A program made the position numbers and the translations under genes. From Umbilicaria muhlenbergii (Eukaryota > Ascomycota > Lecanoromycetes > Umbilicariales > Umbilicariaceae): a DNA stretch of 64,000 bases. Numbering within the stretch: the first letter of the stretch is position 1; each line of letters opens with the position of its first letter. The stretch is taken from NCBI GenBank assembly GCA_000611775.1, contig KK106981.1:627592-691591 (forward strand), read 5' to 3'. This document shows, piece by piece, positions 1 through 12,612 of the stretch. The notes under the pieces are model-generated. The model was not told the origin of the DNA, did no database searches, and was given only the letters and a program-made list of their open reading frames with translations.

Positions 1-490
1 AGCAAGTACGAGGGAGTGTTTTTGGACTGTATCTATGGACGTGCCACGCGACTAAAAGTAATCCCGGCACCTACCTTATTTTGTAATTATTACATACATG
101 AATTTCAACTAATCTAAGCTGTATAAGTGTTTAGTATCTGCAGTATCTTATCTCATGATTGTTACTACCTTAGTATATAAAATCAATTATAATGAACTGC
201 TGTTACGTCATCAATACAGCTTATATGTTCACTATGCACTCTCTTCTTTGTGGTTGAGTGCGCAGAGAATTACATTGTATGTAAGTCACTGTACACCATT
301 GTCCGATAAAGTGACTGTTGAGATTATAGCATTACTCTATTATTCATCTTTTTAGTGGGAAGAAATCACCTTCTTAGATTTACATAGTCTAGCTTGATTC
401 TGTCAGTTTATCTGAACTCCTATCTATTCTCTCAAACATATGAGTGTCTTTAACGCTCTGATCTACAGTCTTAGCAAAGGCTTCACGATA
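1..490. other. no gene recognised
   Basis: About 0.5 kb of mixed-composition DNA. Short open frames exist in both orientations, but none resembles a known protein and none has convincing fungal splice signals. It is the downstream flank of the minus-strand acyltransferase relic. Confidence 0.4.
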
Positions 491-1845
491 CTAATCGGCC
501 CACCCTGTCCTTCTCTCCTCACCTGTAGTAGTCACCAAGAACGGGTATACCCACCCTGGAACCGACCAAGCATGGAACAGGGACACCCACAAAAACCCTA
601 TCACTTTCACCACTTTCACCCCTTTAGAACCTGGCTTACTGCTCACCCGGCGCCACAACTCCTGCACTGTGTCCTCTAATACTACTCCTAGGAACTGTAT
701 TAAGAAGAATTGCAACGACCCAGATCTCGACCAGGGTATGCCCTCGGCCACATCAGTGACACCGTGTTGAAGGCCGGAGACGAGAAACACAAGGAAGCAG
801 AAAAGATAGCGGCCGGAGAAACTGCCTTTACGGAGCTTGAGAAAGGAATAAGTGAAACAGGAAGACGGGGCGGAAAATCTCTGCCGGTTTTTCTGGTGCC
901 AAAATACACTGTAAAGGTGCATGGTATTACTTCTAGTCTCTTAAAGAGCGGAATAACAGCCGGAACCTTGATCTGAGAGAATGAGACATGATCATGCAGG
1001 CAGCATAAGTGAAGAGATGATTATCTCCAGAACCGTCGAATAGTGAATGCTTCAGTCAGTGAACCAAATAATGGCCGCCATGTCTTCACCTCTATCAGAC
1101 CAGATATTGCAGCGAGCAGTGCCACAGTCCTGTGCATCACTTGCATCATGCAGTAAATGCTGGCCCACGTGGCAATTGTTGTAATAAATCGTACTATTAT
1201 CTACTCAGTTGTGACTTCTGTCAATCGGCTGAAAAAGGGGACCAGGCGAAGCGAATATGTGGTCTTGTTATATTCTGGGTCTCCCACCGCAGTTAACATG
1301 TCCAGCACAAGATGGCAAACAAGCAATTTCATGCTTGTGTGGCGTATGAATTCACCGCGTGTAGGGACATAGCTCGGGTGTTTGAATGAGAGAGGAGGAG
1401 CCCCCTTCACCTCAAACAGGGTACTGTTCATCCGGCTGTCGAAGCATGAAGAAAAGCCAAATCGAATATGCTCTTATATGGTGCTGTGGCCCTCGTCCTT
1501 GAACTTTTGAGTCTTTGTCGCTTCACGGTTCTGACCTGGTTTCGCCAGCTGCAGGTTCAGGTCTCGGTTCGTAGGGCCTTGAGCTGCAAAGGTCCATCGA
1601 CTCAGTAGAGTAATCTCAACGTACTGTAAGAGGTACCCGCTGCTGTGGCTGCCAAGAACACTAGCCCAGATGGTGTGATGTACTCTGTCGACGCATTTGG
1701 GAATAGAGTGTAGCGGTACGGCGAGTATGAGGGGAAAGACGGTAGGACGTATGATGGAGGATGCAGAGGTGAGTCCCACCACAAGAGCAATCGCAGTTAT
1801 TTGCAAAACGTCGAGGACAAAGGGATGAGTGAGAGCTGATGGCAT
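491..1845 (-). pseudogene. MBOAT / wax-synthase-like membrane O-acyltransferase, decayed
   Basis: On the minus strand a single frame runs from an ATG at 1845 to about 1050 and resumes after a probable intron ending in a TTTACAG acceptor near 909, running to about 491. The product resembles fungal membrane-bound O-acyltransferases of the wax synthase/Tri7-like type, multi-pass proteins that acylate alcohols or secondary metabolites. Recognisable blocks are a hydrophobic N-terminus, an LLSRWTF block, a VPTRGEF block, and a C-terminal FLVSGLQHGVTDVAEG block that holds the expected membrane-embedded His. Two in-frame stops interrupt it: TAA at 1474-1476 and TAG at 1201-1203. The frame is otherwise continuous across both, which argues for a pseudogene and against introns. 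The donor of the last intron near 1050 reads GA-rich rather than GT and may also be broken. Expected intact length is roughly 420-430 residues. The family call rests on recalled block similarity, not on a search; substrate unknown. Confidence 0.62.
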
Positions 1846-4263
1846 ATAGAATCCAGAAGCCGTTGCGGCTAATGCTTTGAGAAGATGATGATGGAAAACT
1901 GCTCAGGGCGACTTGAAATTGTCACAGCTCAGTTTCTAGATGGAAATCAGAATAGTGAGTGAATAAAAGCGTGTGGCCAAATTTGCTGTCCTAGGCGTTA
2001 TCGAAACGGCGCAGTTGAGTCTTCATGTCTGCTTGGTGCTTACACAGAGCCAAGCGCTAGGATTGGGGCAGTCGCTAGTCAGATGCGTGCATTGCTGCCG
2101 GTCAAGAGCTGGTCACACAAAGTCGGCTCCATGGCCGATCCTTAAGAGCTTTGCGAGGCACGGTGACCGAAGACGCTACCGCTTTTCATGTCAAAGCAGG
2201 CATACAATGACATGTAGGAGCTGGTGGCACGGTGCTGCAACGCCCTAACGATCGCAGTTAAGATGCATTCGATGCACACACCACGGAGCCGTACACCATA
2301 AGTGATAACTGCATGCGCCACATGCAGGTGGGCTGCGGGGGGGTTGCAGAAATAGGGCAGAGATAGAGCACAGGCGTGGTTTTCCTGGCAGTGAGGCGGC
2401 GGCGGCGGCGACAGCGAGACAGCTGCCTTAAAGGTGGTGGAGAGCGAGGGTGACAGTGTGAGCAGCAGGGTTCATACGTGTGGTACATGCATGCAGTCAC
2501 ACATGCAGTACCTTAGGTACCGAGGGGCGAGTAATCACTTATGTTGTAACGGCTCCGTAGTAGCTATGCCTTTAAGGTTAGAAGTGTTGAATTTAGGCGC
2601 TGTCGGCTTACAGCAGTCGCTTATCGGGGTTAATATCGGTGTTGGATGACAGGCAGGGTTTAGGGTTTTCAGGGTCCAGGCAGTCACGGCGGGGCCTTAT
2701 AGTTAGCTGGTTCCCACATTGTTCTTAGCTAGTCAGTCAGTCCTTATCGATATTTACAACAAGAAGGTGCCTCTAAGTCACCCCCAATATCTTGCAATAG
2801 CCGCAACCCCTTCTATCACTGCGCCTCCATAAATTCTGCACACTAGTTTTCAACCATCTATACGCACCGCTCAACTTCAAGCTTGGCATAGATAGGAATT
2901 GTGGCTTAGCACTCAACAAACTTGGACCGGGGCAATGTATGCCTCTGCTGCTTGCCTTTTTCTCGGCTCATCTAAGGTACAACCTGCTACTTATTGACTT
3001 CTGCTACCTGTGATTCAATCAAGCCACCCGGATTCTGTTTTTCTGTTTTAGCTATGTATGTGACACCAGCGTGGTTCAACAGACTTTGAGTTGAATGCCA
3101 ATCATTCACAGAGCTTGTGGGAGCAAGGGTTATTTGCTTTGCTTGATTTCTGTTACCGTCTACGCGTGCCATCGTCTTTGCCACTGAGAATTCTTAGGTG
3201 ACCCCTCGTCTTGATAACCAGAGTCATGATACGGTATACCAGAGATCATGCTCTTGATTGGTGTGTTGTTATTGTAGTTGAATCTGCTGCCCAATTATAC
3301 TCTTACGGCGCTGTAGTTGATCTCCCACCGTCAGAGAGTTGTGTGCAGCCATAGTACGGCAGGGCTATGTGTCACGTCACAAAATATATTGGAAGTAATT
3401 TCTTTACACAAGCTACTGTTCGTTCAGGCTTCATCCCCCACTCAGTCTAACATTTCAAACTTTACACAGCTCTAAGGCACTGACAGTATTGTCTGATACA
3501 ATGGCGAGAATTGATTTTGCAGCATCTGATCTCTTTGCCCTTTGGGAACTGCCTTTGATTCTTGATATCAACTTTATTCTATGCAAGCTCAATGTTGAGT
3601 AGAATAAATATTTAGAGGCCAAATAAAATGTATTATTGCACTAGCTAAATATTAGTCCAAAATTGAATAATGAACGTGAGGAAGAAAGCAGAAACTTGAG
3701 GCTTTTGAGCTGTTAATATACATGTTTTAGGAGCTTTTCACTAAGCCTAAACGTACATACACTCATGACGTGACTGCTTTTCTCGCTAGAACCCCTGCTT
3801 TAAACCTCTGCTTCAATGACGTCTGCTCAGCGGCGAATCGGCGAAATTCAACACTCAATCCCAATCAGTTTGGTTTTGTTATAGTCTAGTCATGAATTAT
3901 GTAAGATTCGTGAATCGCCTCAGTTGGCTCACAAATCACCTCATACTTCATGAAGTGACTGCTTCTTCATGAATTGACTAGTTATTTTATCAGTGAACTG
4001 ACTGCTTCATGAGCCAGCTAATGCTGCTTTCTGAGGCGCTTTTCATGAGGTGGAACACCCCCTGGTGGAGGTGTTTCAGAAGTGATAATCAGCTTGATGA
4101 AGCCTGCTTCAGCTGACAGGCTGAAGTTGTGTATTTTCTAGATTATATACTGAAGTATTAACCCATATACCAACCTCATGCACTGCGTCATGAGGAATAA
4201 TTTCCTTCTTTTTAAGGTTTATAAGATCTTTCACTTGTTCTGCTTCTTCTGTTTTCTTTCTTT
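1846..4263. other. intergenic DNA, no gene recognised
   Basis: About 2.4 kb with no supported gene. It includes a short GGC/GGCGA-rich patch near 2393-2420 and several small open frames without recognisable content. From about 3.6 kb composition shifts to AT-rich, TCA/TGA-rich sequence typical of the transposon island. Between 3.88 and 4.03 kb there are repeated words such as TCATGAATTGACT; related words recur near 45.6 kb on the far side of the island, which may be remains of a shared flanking or terminal sequence. Confidence 0.4.
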
Positions 4264-4335
4264 CATCATTGAAGTTCTTCTTTCTTGCATCATTGAAGTT
4301 CTTCTTTCTCACATCATTGAAGTCCTCCTTTCTCA
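4264..4335. repeat. 24-bp tandem repeat, three copies
   Basis: Three consecutive 24-base units starting CATCATTGAAGT, at 4264, 4288 and 4312. They differ from each other at a few positions, mostly C/T. They lie about 90 bases upstream of the first recognisable reading frame of element E, next to a TATA-like CTCTATAAAA around 4352. Confidence 0.8.
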
Positions 4336-4422
4336 GTCAATTTGACTTTGTCTCTATAAAACTCCTCAGAACTCATTAAATTCAATATTATTCATACTTC
4401 TTCTCATTTTCCTGCATTCATT

Positions 4423-5013
4423 ATGCCTGTAAACACTGTTCACGCACTCAGCGCGTCTGAGACTTGAGTTAAAGTTGACCTTATGAAGGAAGTCTTTCTG
4501 AACTGAATTCAACTTCTGAAGCATATCAATCAATGATGACTTACCCCTGAACAGAGAAGAGAGTACACCGCCTTTTTACAAGATCTCAAGTGATCATGCA
4601 AAGGTCAAGCTGATCAGAACAATCATATCAAAGCTCTTCAGAAGTTTTACTTAAACAGCAAGAGTCAACTTTGTTGAAAGCCTGTTGAGAACCCTACACC
4701 TGATGAGAGTTTCAACATTATCATTATCATTATGAGAGAGGAGGCCTACAAAAGGATTACAGAAATGCATCATCATTTGTCTCATGCTGAACATGACAAG
4801 ACCTGACTCATCATTAAGGACAACTACTGAAGCATTATCAAGAAAGAAGTTAGCTGAGTGCTTGCAAATTGTCATCATTGCAATTTGCAAGTCAAGTCTC
4901 TAGCTCAACCACCTTTGACATTAATCAAGTTGATTCAACTCAATGAATGAGTTTAAGTTGACCTTATTGATTACTGTTCTCAGCTGTCAGGTGAGTATAA
5001 GTGAGTTATGCAG
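4423..5013 (+). pseudogene. Element E integrase, N-terminal part (HHCC domain)
   Basis: From the ATG at 4423 the frame reads through several TGA stops that replace Arg or Trp. It contains a PEQRREYTAFLQDLK-like segment and then a canonical retroviral-type integrase zinc finger: His residues at about 4766-4785, a spacer ending KDNY and a Cys-x2-Cys at 4868-4879. This is followed by a VQVDLID block near 4951-4971, whose Asp fits the first catalytic acid of the DDE triad, then an SGEYK block. After about 5013 similarity stops; the continuation is found only after 27.43 kb. The HHCC pattern is seen directly; the KRBA2-like assignment is from memory of that family. Confidence 0.55.
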
Positions 5014-5742
5014 ATGAAAGTATGTCTTTCAAGTTTTATTTTATGTTTTATGTTTCAGATTTACCTCTTACTTCTGTTTTTGTGTGTGCTTTTAAATTGC
5101 TTTGCTACTTTTCTTTTGAAGTGTTTAATTTCATTCTTGATCTTAAGGTTTTTAACAACAGTGAGTCTCCTCTCTCCTCAGTCACTCTATGACTAATAGC
5201 CCTTCTAAGGGTGACATAAACCTCACTTCAGAGTCACTTTGCACAAGGATCAGAGTCAAGTTGAATTTTTAAAAGCTTTGAAGCAAAGAGGCACTTTACC
5301 TCTGAATACCTCAAAATGAAAAACTTGACATTTTTTTCAGACTATTTAGACTGAATCCCTCTGACACTTTTAAAGCACTTTATTGACTGAGTTTAATATC
5401 AAAATTTGAGCCTGAATGAGTGAGAATGCAGTGAGTAATGATGATTCAACAAAAGTCACAAAGTTTCTCCTCAGAGGTAAGCAAATCACCCTTCACCTTC
5501 TTAATGTTTTTAGTATTTACAGTGTTTTTAAACATATTTAAGTGTTGTCTTCAAAGTCACTTTGCAGCCTGTTTGAATGTGATTTAAATTTTTTGAAAGT
5601 GTTTCTTTCATTTTAAGTTTGTTTAATTTTTTTGATTTGTATCTCTTTTCTGTGCTCCTTTACTAAAAATTCAAAGTGAACGCTACAGGTCTCAAACTAA
5701 CAGATTTAATAAATTTATATACACATAACAGAAGCTGCATTA
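5014..5742. other. unexplained sequence within element E, left of A2
   Basis: This stretch, together with 27090-27432, interrupts the integrase of E between its first and second catalytic acids. It holds an ATG at 5189 followed by a TGA/TAA-interrupted plausible frame to about 5480, a possible intron with GTAAGC donor and TTTACAG acceptor at 5478-5522, and AT-rich DNA. A TTTATGTTTCAG word at about 5048-5059 recurs as TTTTTATGTTTCAG at about 27370 on the other side. It could be a further insertion, an intron or a second gene of E. I see no known domain. Confidence 0.35.
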
Positions 5743-5949
5743 TGTTATGACATGATTAATTAACACTGACAGATATTGAACTACCTGATGTTAAATTAAA
5801 TTGAGATTAGTGTGTCTTGACACTTTGACATTTATGTTGTGACTGCACTCACAAGACTGCTTCCTTCTTTGTACTTTTTTAAGTTCAAATAATTCACCTC
5901 TTGCAACAGTTTTAGGTCTGCTTATGAAGTGAAATAGTTAGCTGTAACA
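5743..5949 (+). repeat. 5' LTR of A2
   Basis: 207 bases, TG...CA termini, same orientation as the copy at 26883-27089 and inverted relative to the two A1 LTRs. Differences from the 3' copy appear to be transitions. Confidence 0.9.
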
Positions 5950-6489
5950 TTAAAAAAGTACTCACACTCTTTTTGACCTCTGAAGGTGACAGAATATTAA
6001 CTGAGATAAACACATGTGTTGATGAAAAAATTCTTTCTTGACATCATCAAACATCTCAACTCACAGTTTACTGAGTGATCAGGAGGTTTCTAGAACATTT
6101 TAAATTCATTAATTAATTATCAACAATCAATTCTCAAGTCCTGCAAGAAATAAGCAACAAATGATCAAGAAGTACTCTGTCATGATGACAGGTAATTGTG
6201 AGAAGCAGTTACAACAAATGAAAAGTTCTGCAACATGTAAGCACTCTCAAAGACTTATTTGTAAGCACAGACAACTGCAGTAGAGGCAGTTGAAAGAGCA
6301 AGATTTTGAACTGAATAATCTCAACATTAAGAATAGATGTCTGAAGCACTGAAGAAATCATGATTAAATCACATCAGAAGAGAGGAATTTCTTCTTAATT
6401 TAAAAGATTATCCTTGATTAAAGGACAGCCAGATGATCATGAGAGATCAGAAATAATAAACATCATGAAGATGAACTTTTAAGGTGAGG

Positions 6490-6696
6490 TGTTACAGTTA
6501 ACTATTTCACTTCATAAGCAGGCCTAGAACTGTTGCAAGAGGTGAGTTATTTAAACTTAAAAAAGTATAAAGAAGGAAGCAGTCTTGTGAGTGCAATCAT
6601 GACATAAATGTCAGAGTGTCAAGACACACTAATCTCAATTTAATTTAACATCAGGTAGTTCAATATCTGTTAATGTTAATTAATCATGTCATAACA
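6490..6696 (-). repeat. 3' LTR of A1
   Basis: 207 bases, reverse complement of the A2 LTR. It differs from its partner at 21406-21612 at about 20 positions, all transitions by hand alignment, of which about five fit CpA changed to TpA. Confidence 0.9.
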
Positions 6697-9600
6697 TCAC
6701 CCCCCTTCAGACAGGAGGACTGTCCTCAGTTTTCATTTTAAACTTTTCATCTTGACTGCCTCTTGAATCTTTTATTGATCATCATGTTGTCTTCATTCAT
6801 CAGGTTCAGCTCTTCACCTGATTTATAAGCATTTAATTAAACTTGTAGCCTCCTTGATGGCTCCGCTTTGTTCAAATAAGCATCATGATAATTCTTTACC
6901 TTTTGAGGTGACTTTATAAAGTCAATGATGTCATATCATTCTGAGTCTGAATCATATCCCTCTCAAGTCACTTGATATTGCAGGATATTGTTGCAGATTC
7001 AGCTTGTTAAGATTTTTTTCACTGTGTACTCAGGTTGATCATTAACTTTAGTCAGCAGCTTCAGGTTTTAAATTTAATTCAACATTAAGTCATTCATCAC
7101 TTTCTTTAAATGATCAGCATGAAAGATGTTGTTCATCTTCATATGTTCAAGTAGCTTCAGAACATAAAAGTGATCTTTCATGCTGAGAATCTGATAAAGG
7201 CCTGTCACTTGATGATTTAACTTTAAATTAAGTCTTTCAGTGGTTCAACCCTTTTAAGTAACATAAACTCAGTCTTTGATGAAGAAGTTTAATTTTCTTC
7301 AGTGTTTATTTACTTGATCTGTCATCTTATTTTAAGTCTGTTTCAGGTTTTTCTTTGCTCATTTAATTATGTCATGAGTTTTAATAATGAAGATTTAAGC
7401 TTCTTCTCTTGTCAGTTGCTCCCTTACAGTGTTTAAAGATTGCATTCACTCTTTTTAATGAAAGTGTAGATGAGGGGTCTGTCTCAGCTTCAACTCATAA
7501 GGTGACATGCCTGTGAACTCATGAGTGAAAATCACTTGAGTGAAATTCATTATTAATAAAAGGTCTGATCAGTTGTTCTGAAAGTAATTCATGAAGAGGT
7601 GAAGCTGTTGATTGATGTATTAATTTAATACCTCAGTGCTTTCATCTGTTTATGAATGATATGCTGTTGAAAGCTTTTGCTTTATCCTCATAAGCTTGCA
7701 GAGTTCATTCATGAATGCTGAGATGAACTGAAGTCCTCAGTCTGATGTTGCTGTCTCAGGTGTTTCATAAATTCTTCAGATGTACTCATAATATAATTAT
7801 GCAACTTAAGCTGCTGTAACTGTCTTCTGACATAACAGTGAGAAGGCTCTTTTTTTAAAGTAATTAATAATAATAAATATGTTGTCAAAGCCTTTCTTGT
7901 CTCATGAGAAGAATTTAAAGTTGAATGAAACATGCTGTCAGCACTTATCTTCAATTAATAAAGAGTGAAGTAGGCCTGAGGTTTTGTCTTAAAGTACATG
8001 CATTCAACAGCATGTTCAGCAGTTTGAAATAAAAACTGAACAGTCATTTAACAGACCTGATCAGTAATACTGAATTAACAACAGCTTTGCCATCTTAATC
8101 TTGTCTGAGTGTGTCATCACAGGTGTTGAATGAGCTTCATTAATTAAATGAGTCTGTAAAGCATCAACATCTGACATCATGAGCTTCTCAAATCATGTAA
8201 GAAGATTATCTTAAAGCTTTTAATCTCATTCCTTCTTTCTTGTCATCTGATGATACTGATTCAATGATTCATGAGAGTGATTGACTTGCAGAATCTGATT
8301 CATCAACTGATAAGAATTTTTCATCTGTTCAGTCTCATTCAGTGAATCACTTTCAACATTTATTGAACCCTCACTTATTGTGATTATTATGCAATTAGAA
8401 TTCAGAAACAGCTGTGTTCATGCAGTGATGTTTTTTTCTTTCTGAGTGATCAACTCATCATGTTTTCTTATCAGAACATCAATAATGATGTTGATTATTT
8501 CTGAGCAGTAAGTAATCTTGAAGTTGTAATCTGTTACAATATCAGCTCATTTAGCTTGCCGTGAATTAAATAATCACTTGATAATAAAGTACTTTAGAGC
8601 ATGATGATCTGTAATTATGACAAAAGAGGCTGCTTGTAGACTTAATAACATGTTATGTCATTCTTGAAGAGCTTTAACAACTGTTAGCATCTTTTTATCA
8701 TGAATCTCATATTGCATTTCCTCAGGTGACATTGTTTTTGAGAAGTAAATTACAGATTTTCACTTGTCATCTTTTTGTTGCTGAGTGAGCACTTTTGTAA
8801 CAACTTCACTGCTGACATCTGTCTTCATTCAAGTTTTTAAATAAGGTGAGTAGTGAGTTCAGACAGCATCTGATAATATCAGCTCTTTTGCCTTTTTAAA
8901 AGCTTGAATTTTCAGCTCTTCTAAGGGGTGTCAAGCCTCTTTTGCAGTCAACTTTGTCAACAAGTGTACAACTTGACTTCATTTTTTCAATGAGCAATGA
9001 TAGAAGTTGCAGAATCTCAAAAAGAATTAAATTTTCTTAATTAATTTCAATAATAATCAGTTCTTGATGACAGAAACTTTATCTGAGTTCATTATAATAT
9101 CTTCAGTGCTGATGATGAAGCTCAGAAACTTGATAAATTGAATACTGAACTCACTCTTCTTTATGTTCACTTGTAGGTTTATTTTCTTAAGGTGTTGAAG
9201 CACCTTTTTAACTTGAGCATCATGTTTCAATGAATCCTCTGAGTAAATTAAAATATCATTCACATAAGCTGTGCAGAAATCATTCAAGTGATTGAATAAA
9301 ATGTTGTTGATATACCTCTGAAAAAAGACAGGTCTGTTGCAAAGGCTGAAAGATAAAACCTTATATTTATAAAATTTATACCTCATCTGAAAGATGATTA
9401 AATTCTTAACAGACTTTTTCATCTGTATTCAGTAGAACACCTGCTTAACATTCAGCTTGATAAAAACCTTTACTTTAATCAGTCATGCTAAAGTCTCTTC
9501 AATTAAAGACAAGAAGTACTTATCCTTCTTAATAATTATATTAAGCTTTTAATAATCAACACAAAAACATCACCCTTCTTCAAGTTTCTTTGTAAAGAGA

Positions 9601-11127
9601 ACTGATGACATGTAAGAAGTGTTGCTAAAGATTATGAAATCCTTTTTCAGATGATTTTTAAAGTAAGTCTTAATTAACTTCAACTGCTTCAGTGACATGC
9701 TGTATAAGAGACTTGAGGTCAGGTTGTTCTCATCTTTTAAGATGATATCATGATTCACTTTTTTCTTATGTAAAAGCAGCTGATCTGATGCTGCCTTGCT
9801 GAAAACCTTCACAAACTCTTAATATTGATGAGGTAATTTTTTCTTTATTCTTTAATTCAGCTTCATTTTATTCTGCAGCAGCAGACAGGAGTTTTTTTAG
9901 TTTTTTATTAAGTGATTAACCTCATGAATGTTAATGATGCTGATAATCACCTCTTTTCTTTTGACATTGTGTAGGAAGTTTTTTACTTTCAGAAGTATAA
10001 TATTCACTTCTTAATAAAGAGGAGATTTATGATTCTTTGATTTCTTTACATTCAATGACCTTTATTCATTAAATTACTCATGTGATTCATTGAATTTTTT
10101 TTTTCATTCAGCTGTTTTTTTATCTCATTAATGTTAATCTGCTGTTGAACTCTTCATGTCTTTGATTATGCCTGTAGCTGCAGGACTGACTTTTTAAGCA
10201 GTTTAATAAATCTTTTCTTTCACTCATTTAATCTTGTTGAATGTTCAGTATCCTCAGGGTTAATTTTGTTAAGTGTCATTATAATTTCATTTCTTTCTGC
10301 TCTTCTTAAAATCTGAGTTAATGTTGCTGCCTCATGCAGATTATCATGTCATTCAGCATCTGCTTAATGTTTTGATTTGACTTCTGATAATTATAATTCT
10401 CATCTTGATATCATCAAGTTCTTGCTTGCCTGATATTGAGCCTCCTCAGATCAAATCAGCTTTTGATTAAAGTAATCAATCAATATTTTAATCTTCTTGA
10501 ATCATTTCCTCTCAATCAGAACATCATGCCTGCTGATGTCATAAAATAAGAAGTGAGTAGAAATTCATCTTTTATCAATCATTAAATTTGCTGTAAATGC
10601 TCTGAAGATCATCTCAGCATTTTGATTATTGAGGCTTATATTTTATTAAGAAGATTAACCTCTGTGCTGTTTTAATGTATAACTGCAGATGCTTTTTCAC
10701 AAATTTAAAATGCTTTTTATGAATGAAAATCTTCTCAGCAGCATCAGTGTTTAACAGAGCTGCTACTCTTATAATTAAGTCATTAACTGCAAGTTGACAA
10801 TCTCAGATTAATGATAACTTTTTTAAAATGTTTAACATCTTCATCTTGCTTATCTTTGCTCCTTTCATTGACTTTAGGGTGAAGACTTCATCTAAAGTAA
10901 TTCATTTTCTGAATTTAAATGATCAGAGTTTACAGCCTTTGTCTCAGCTTTCTTTGACTTATCAGAATAATCTCTCATCAGGTGTTCTTTCTTATTATAA
11001 ATGTAACAAATTATGTTAATTAACATTAATTTGATTGCTTCTCATGTAATAGCAGTGATTGTGATGATTGTCTTCTTTTTAAATTTAAAAGCTGACTGCT
11101 TTCTCTGCAGCTTCTGCTGATTCTTTC
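6697..11127 (-). pseudogene. A1 pol and 3' gag remains (PR-RT-RH-IN)
   Basis: Read on the minus strand from 11127 down to 6697. A decayed zinc knuckle lies near 10965-11020 (first Cys kept, second Cys now Tyr). Then come a protease region, reverse transcriptase around 9812-9057, RNase H near 8800-8500, integrase, and a C-terminal segment equivalent to the A2 chromodomain-like end. In the RT the catalytic box reads YVND near 9250-9265 where A2 keeps YVDD, a G-to-A change that would abolish activity. Many TGA stops replace Trp or Arg. No frame is long enough to make a product. Confidence 0.8.
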
Positions 11128-11132
11128 ATTTC

Positions 11133-11360
11133 TGTAAAATTATAACATCTCTTACTAGAAAGGGAAGTATAGTCAAGGTATGTGACAGCATGAGATATAA
11201 ATGTATAAAGGTTATATGATCCTAATTATATAAAACTAATAACTAAGGAATCAAGGTGAAATCAAGCAGTGCAGAGTTTTCATGTGATTCATTAATGTTG
11301 TCAAGTCACTGATAGGGCGCATGCCTTACGTGAGTCTCAGATTGTCATTAACTCATGACA
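11133..11360 (-). repeat. 3' LTR of B
   Basis: 228 bases beginning TGTAAAATTATAACATC and ending CATGACA on the plus strand. It is nearly identical to 18682-18909. Confidence 0.9.
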
Positions 11361-11695
11361 ATTACCTCCCTCTTATGCAGCAGCCCTTCAGCGCAGAAAG
11401 GTGAGTGACTGTTAAAAGACTCAATTAACAGTTGAAACAGTGACATGACATCAGCACTGATTAAGTGAGATGATAATGAGATGAGCTTGTCACATGACAG
11501 TGAAAACCCTGAGGAGTGAAAAGGCAGCAGCAGAGTCATAACAGCATAAGTGTGACAACACTATGATAACATAATTAAGAGCTCAGGTGATGATATCACA
11601 ATAAGAGCTCTGAAATATAAATACTGTCAACTCCTCAGCCTTCTGTCATCAACTTTTGTCAGAGCAGTGATTCATCATCACAACATCAATCACTA

Positions 11696-12439
11696 TGTCT
11701 GTAAGTCAGAGAAGCTGACTTCACAGATGCACTTTTAATGTGAGTTATCATATAACACTCACTGATTGCCAAGTGCTCTGCTGAACCTCATGCACATCTT
11801 ATCAAACCTTTTTGTCTCTGTTGCTCTCATCACTTCATGGATGATATGACTCAGGTATGTGATGTCAAGTTAAATGTCAAGTGTGCATATTGTGCAAATT
11901 TGCATAAAGCTTATCTTCTGATAAGTTTAACCTGTTCACCTGTTGCACCTCACTGATGATTTAAAGTTCTCATGTGATTTACCTGCAAGGTAAACACCCT
12001 CATACACTTGATTAATAAGGTTAACATTAATGCTCCTCCGCCTGCTCTCCTGGCTGCTCTCAAGGCGCGTCAAAAGTGTTATAACAAGGAGATTACAGCG
12101 CATCTCTGCATTGCTGACTGTCATTAAAAGCTGTTGAAATTGAAATCTGCTGTCAAGGTCAGCCTTCTGCTCCTCAAGTAAATTAAATGCATTAATGATG
12201 CACTCAAAGGTATCCTGAATATCATGTGATATTCAGTTTAATCCCCTTCTCTTCACTCCTGACATGACAGCTATGAACAGTTAATGTGCATCTTATTTTA
12301 AAAGTATTTGTCTGTCATTGTTAACAACAACAATAACAACAACAACAGAGATTTCTCTCCTTTCAAGTCAGAGGAGTCAGAGGAATCAGAGGGGAATGAT
12401 GAAGATGAGAAGAAGAATGATGATGATGAAGATGAGTAA
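11696..12439 (+). pseudogene. Antisense Cys-rich reading frame of element B
   Basis: Lies between the end of pol and the 3' LTR of B, on the strand opposite to gag-pol. An AATATAAATA TATA-like box at about 11609 and an A/C-rich leader precede an ATG at 11696. A possible GTATGT donor is near 11854. The frame then reads through TGA stops and contains a Cys-x2-Cys at 11882-11893 followed by Leu-His and, three codons on, Tyr where a Cys would be expected. Later come an APPPALLAAL segment, an Asn run encoded by AAC repeats (12323-12349), and a Glu/Asp-rich tail ending in TAA at 12437-12439. The shared motif C-x2-C-x2-L-H-x2-[C/Y] also occurs in the antisense frame of D. Exon structure is uncertain. 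Not recognised as a named family; a DNA-binding or zinc-binding role is only a guess. Confidence 0.45.
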
Positions 12440-12612
12440 ATAATGTTTTGTCAGTGTTTTGCTGATCTTGTATGATAGTTTCTTTTTCCTTTGGCTCTGA
12501 TCATGTACACTGTTATGATGATAATAATATTGTGTTTTCCTTGTGCCTTGCTGATGATTCACCTTCTTTAGTGAACTTGTCACCCTTGACCCTTGTCATA
12601 GATCACTTATAA

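Noticed and set aside
2652-2675. TTTAGGGTTTT as a telomere repeat
   Set aside because: Only one TTAGGG unit; no array.
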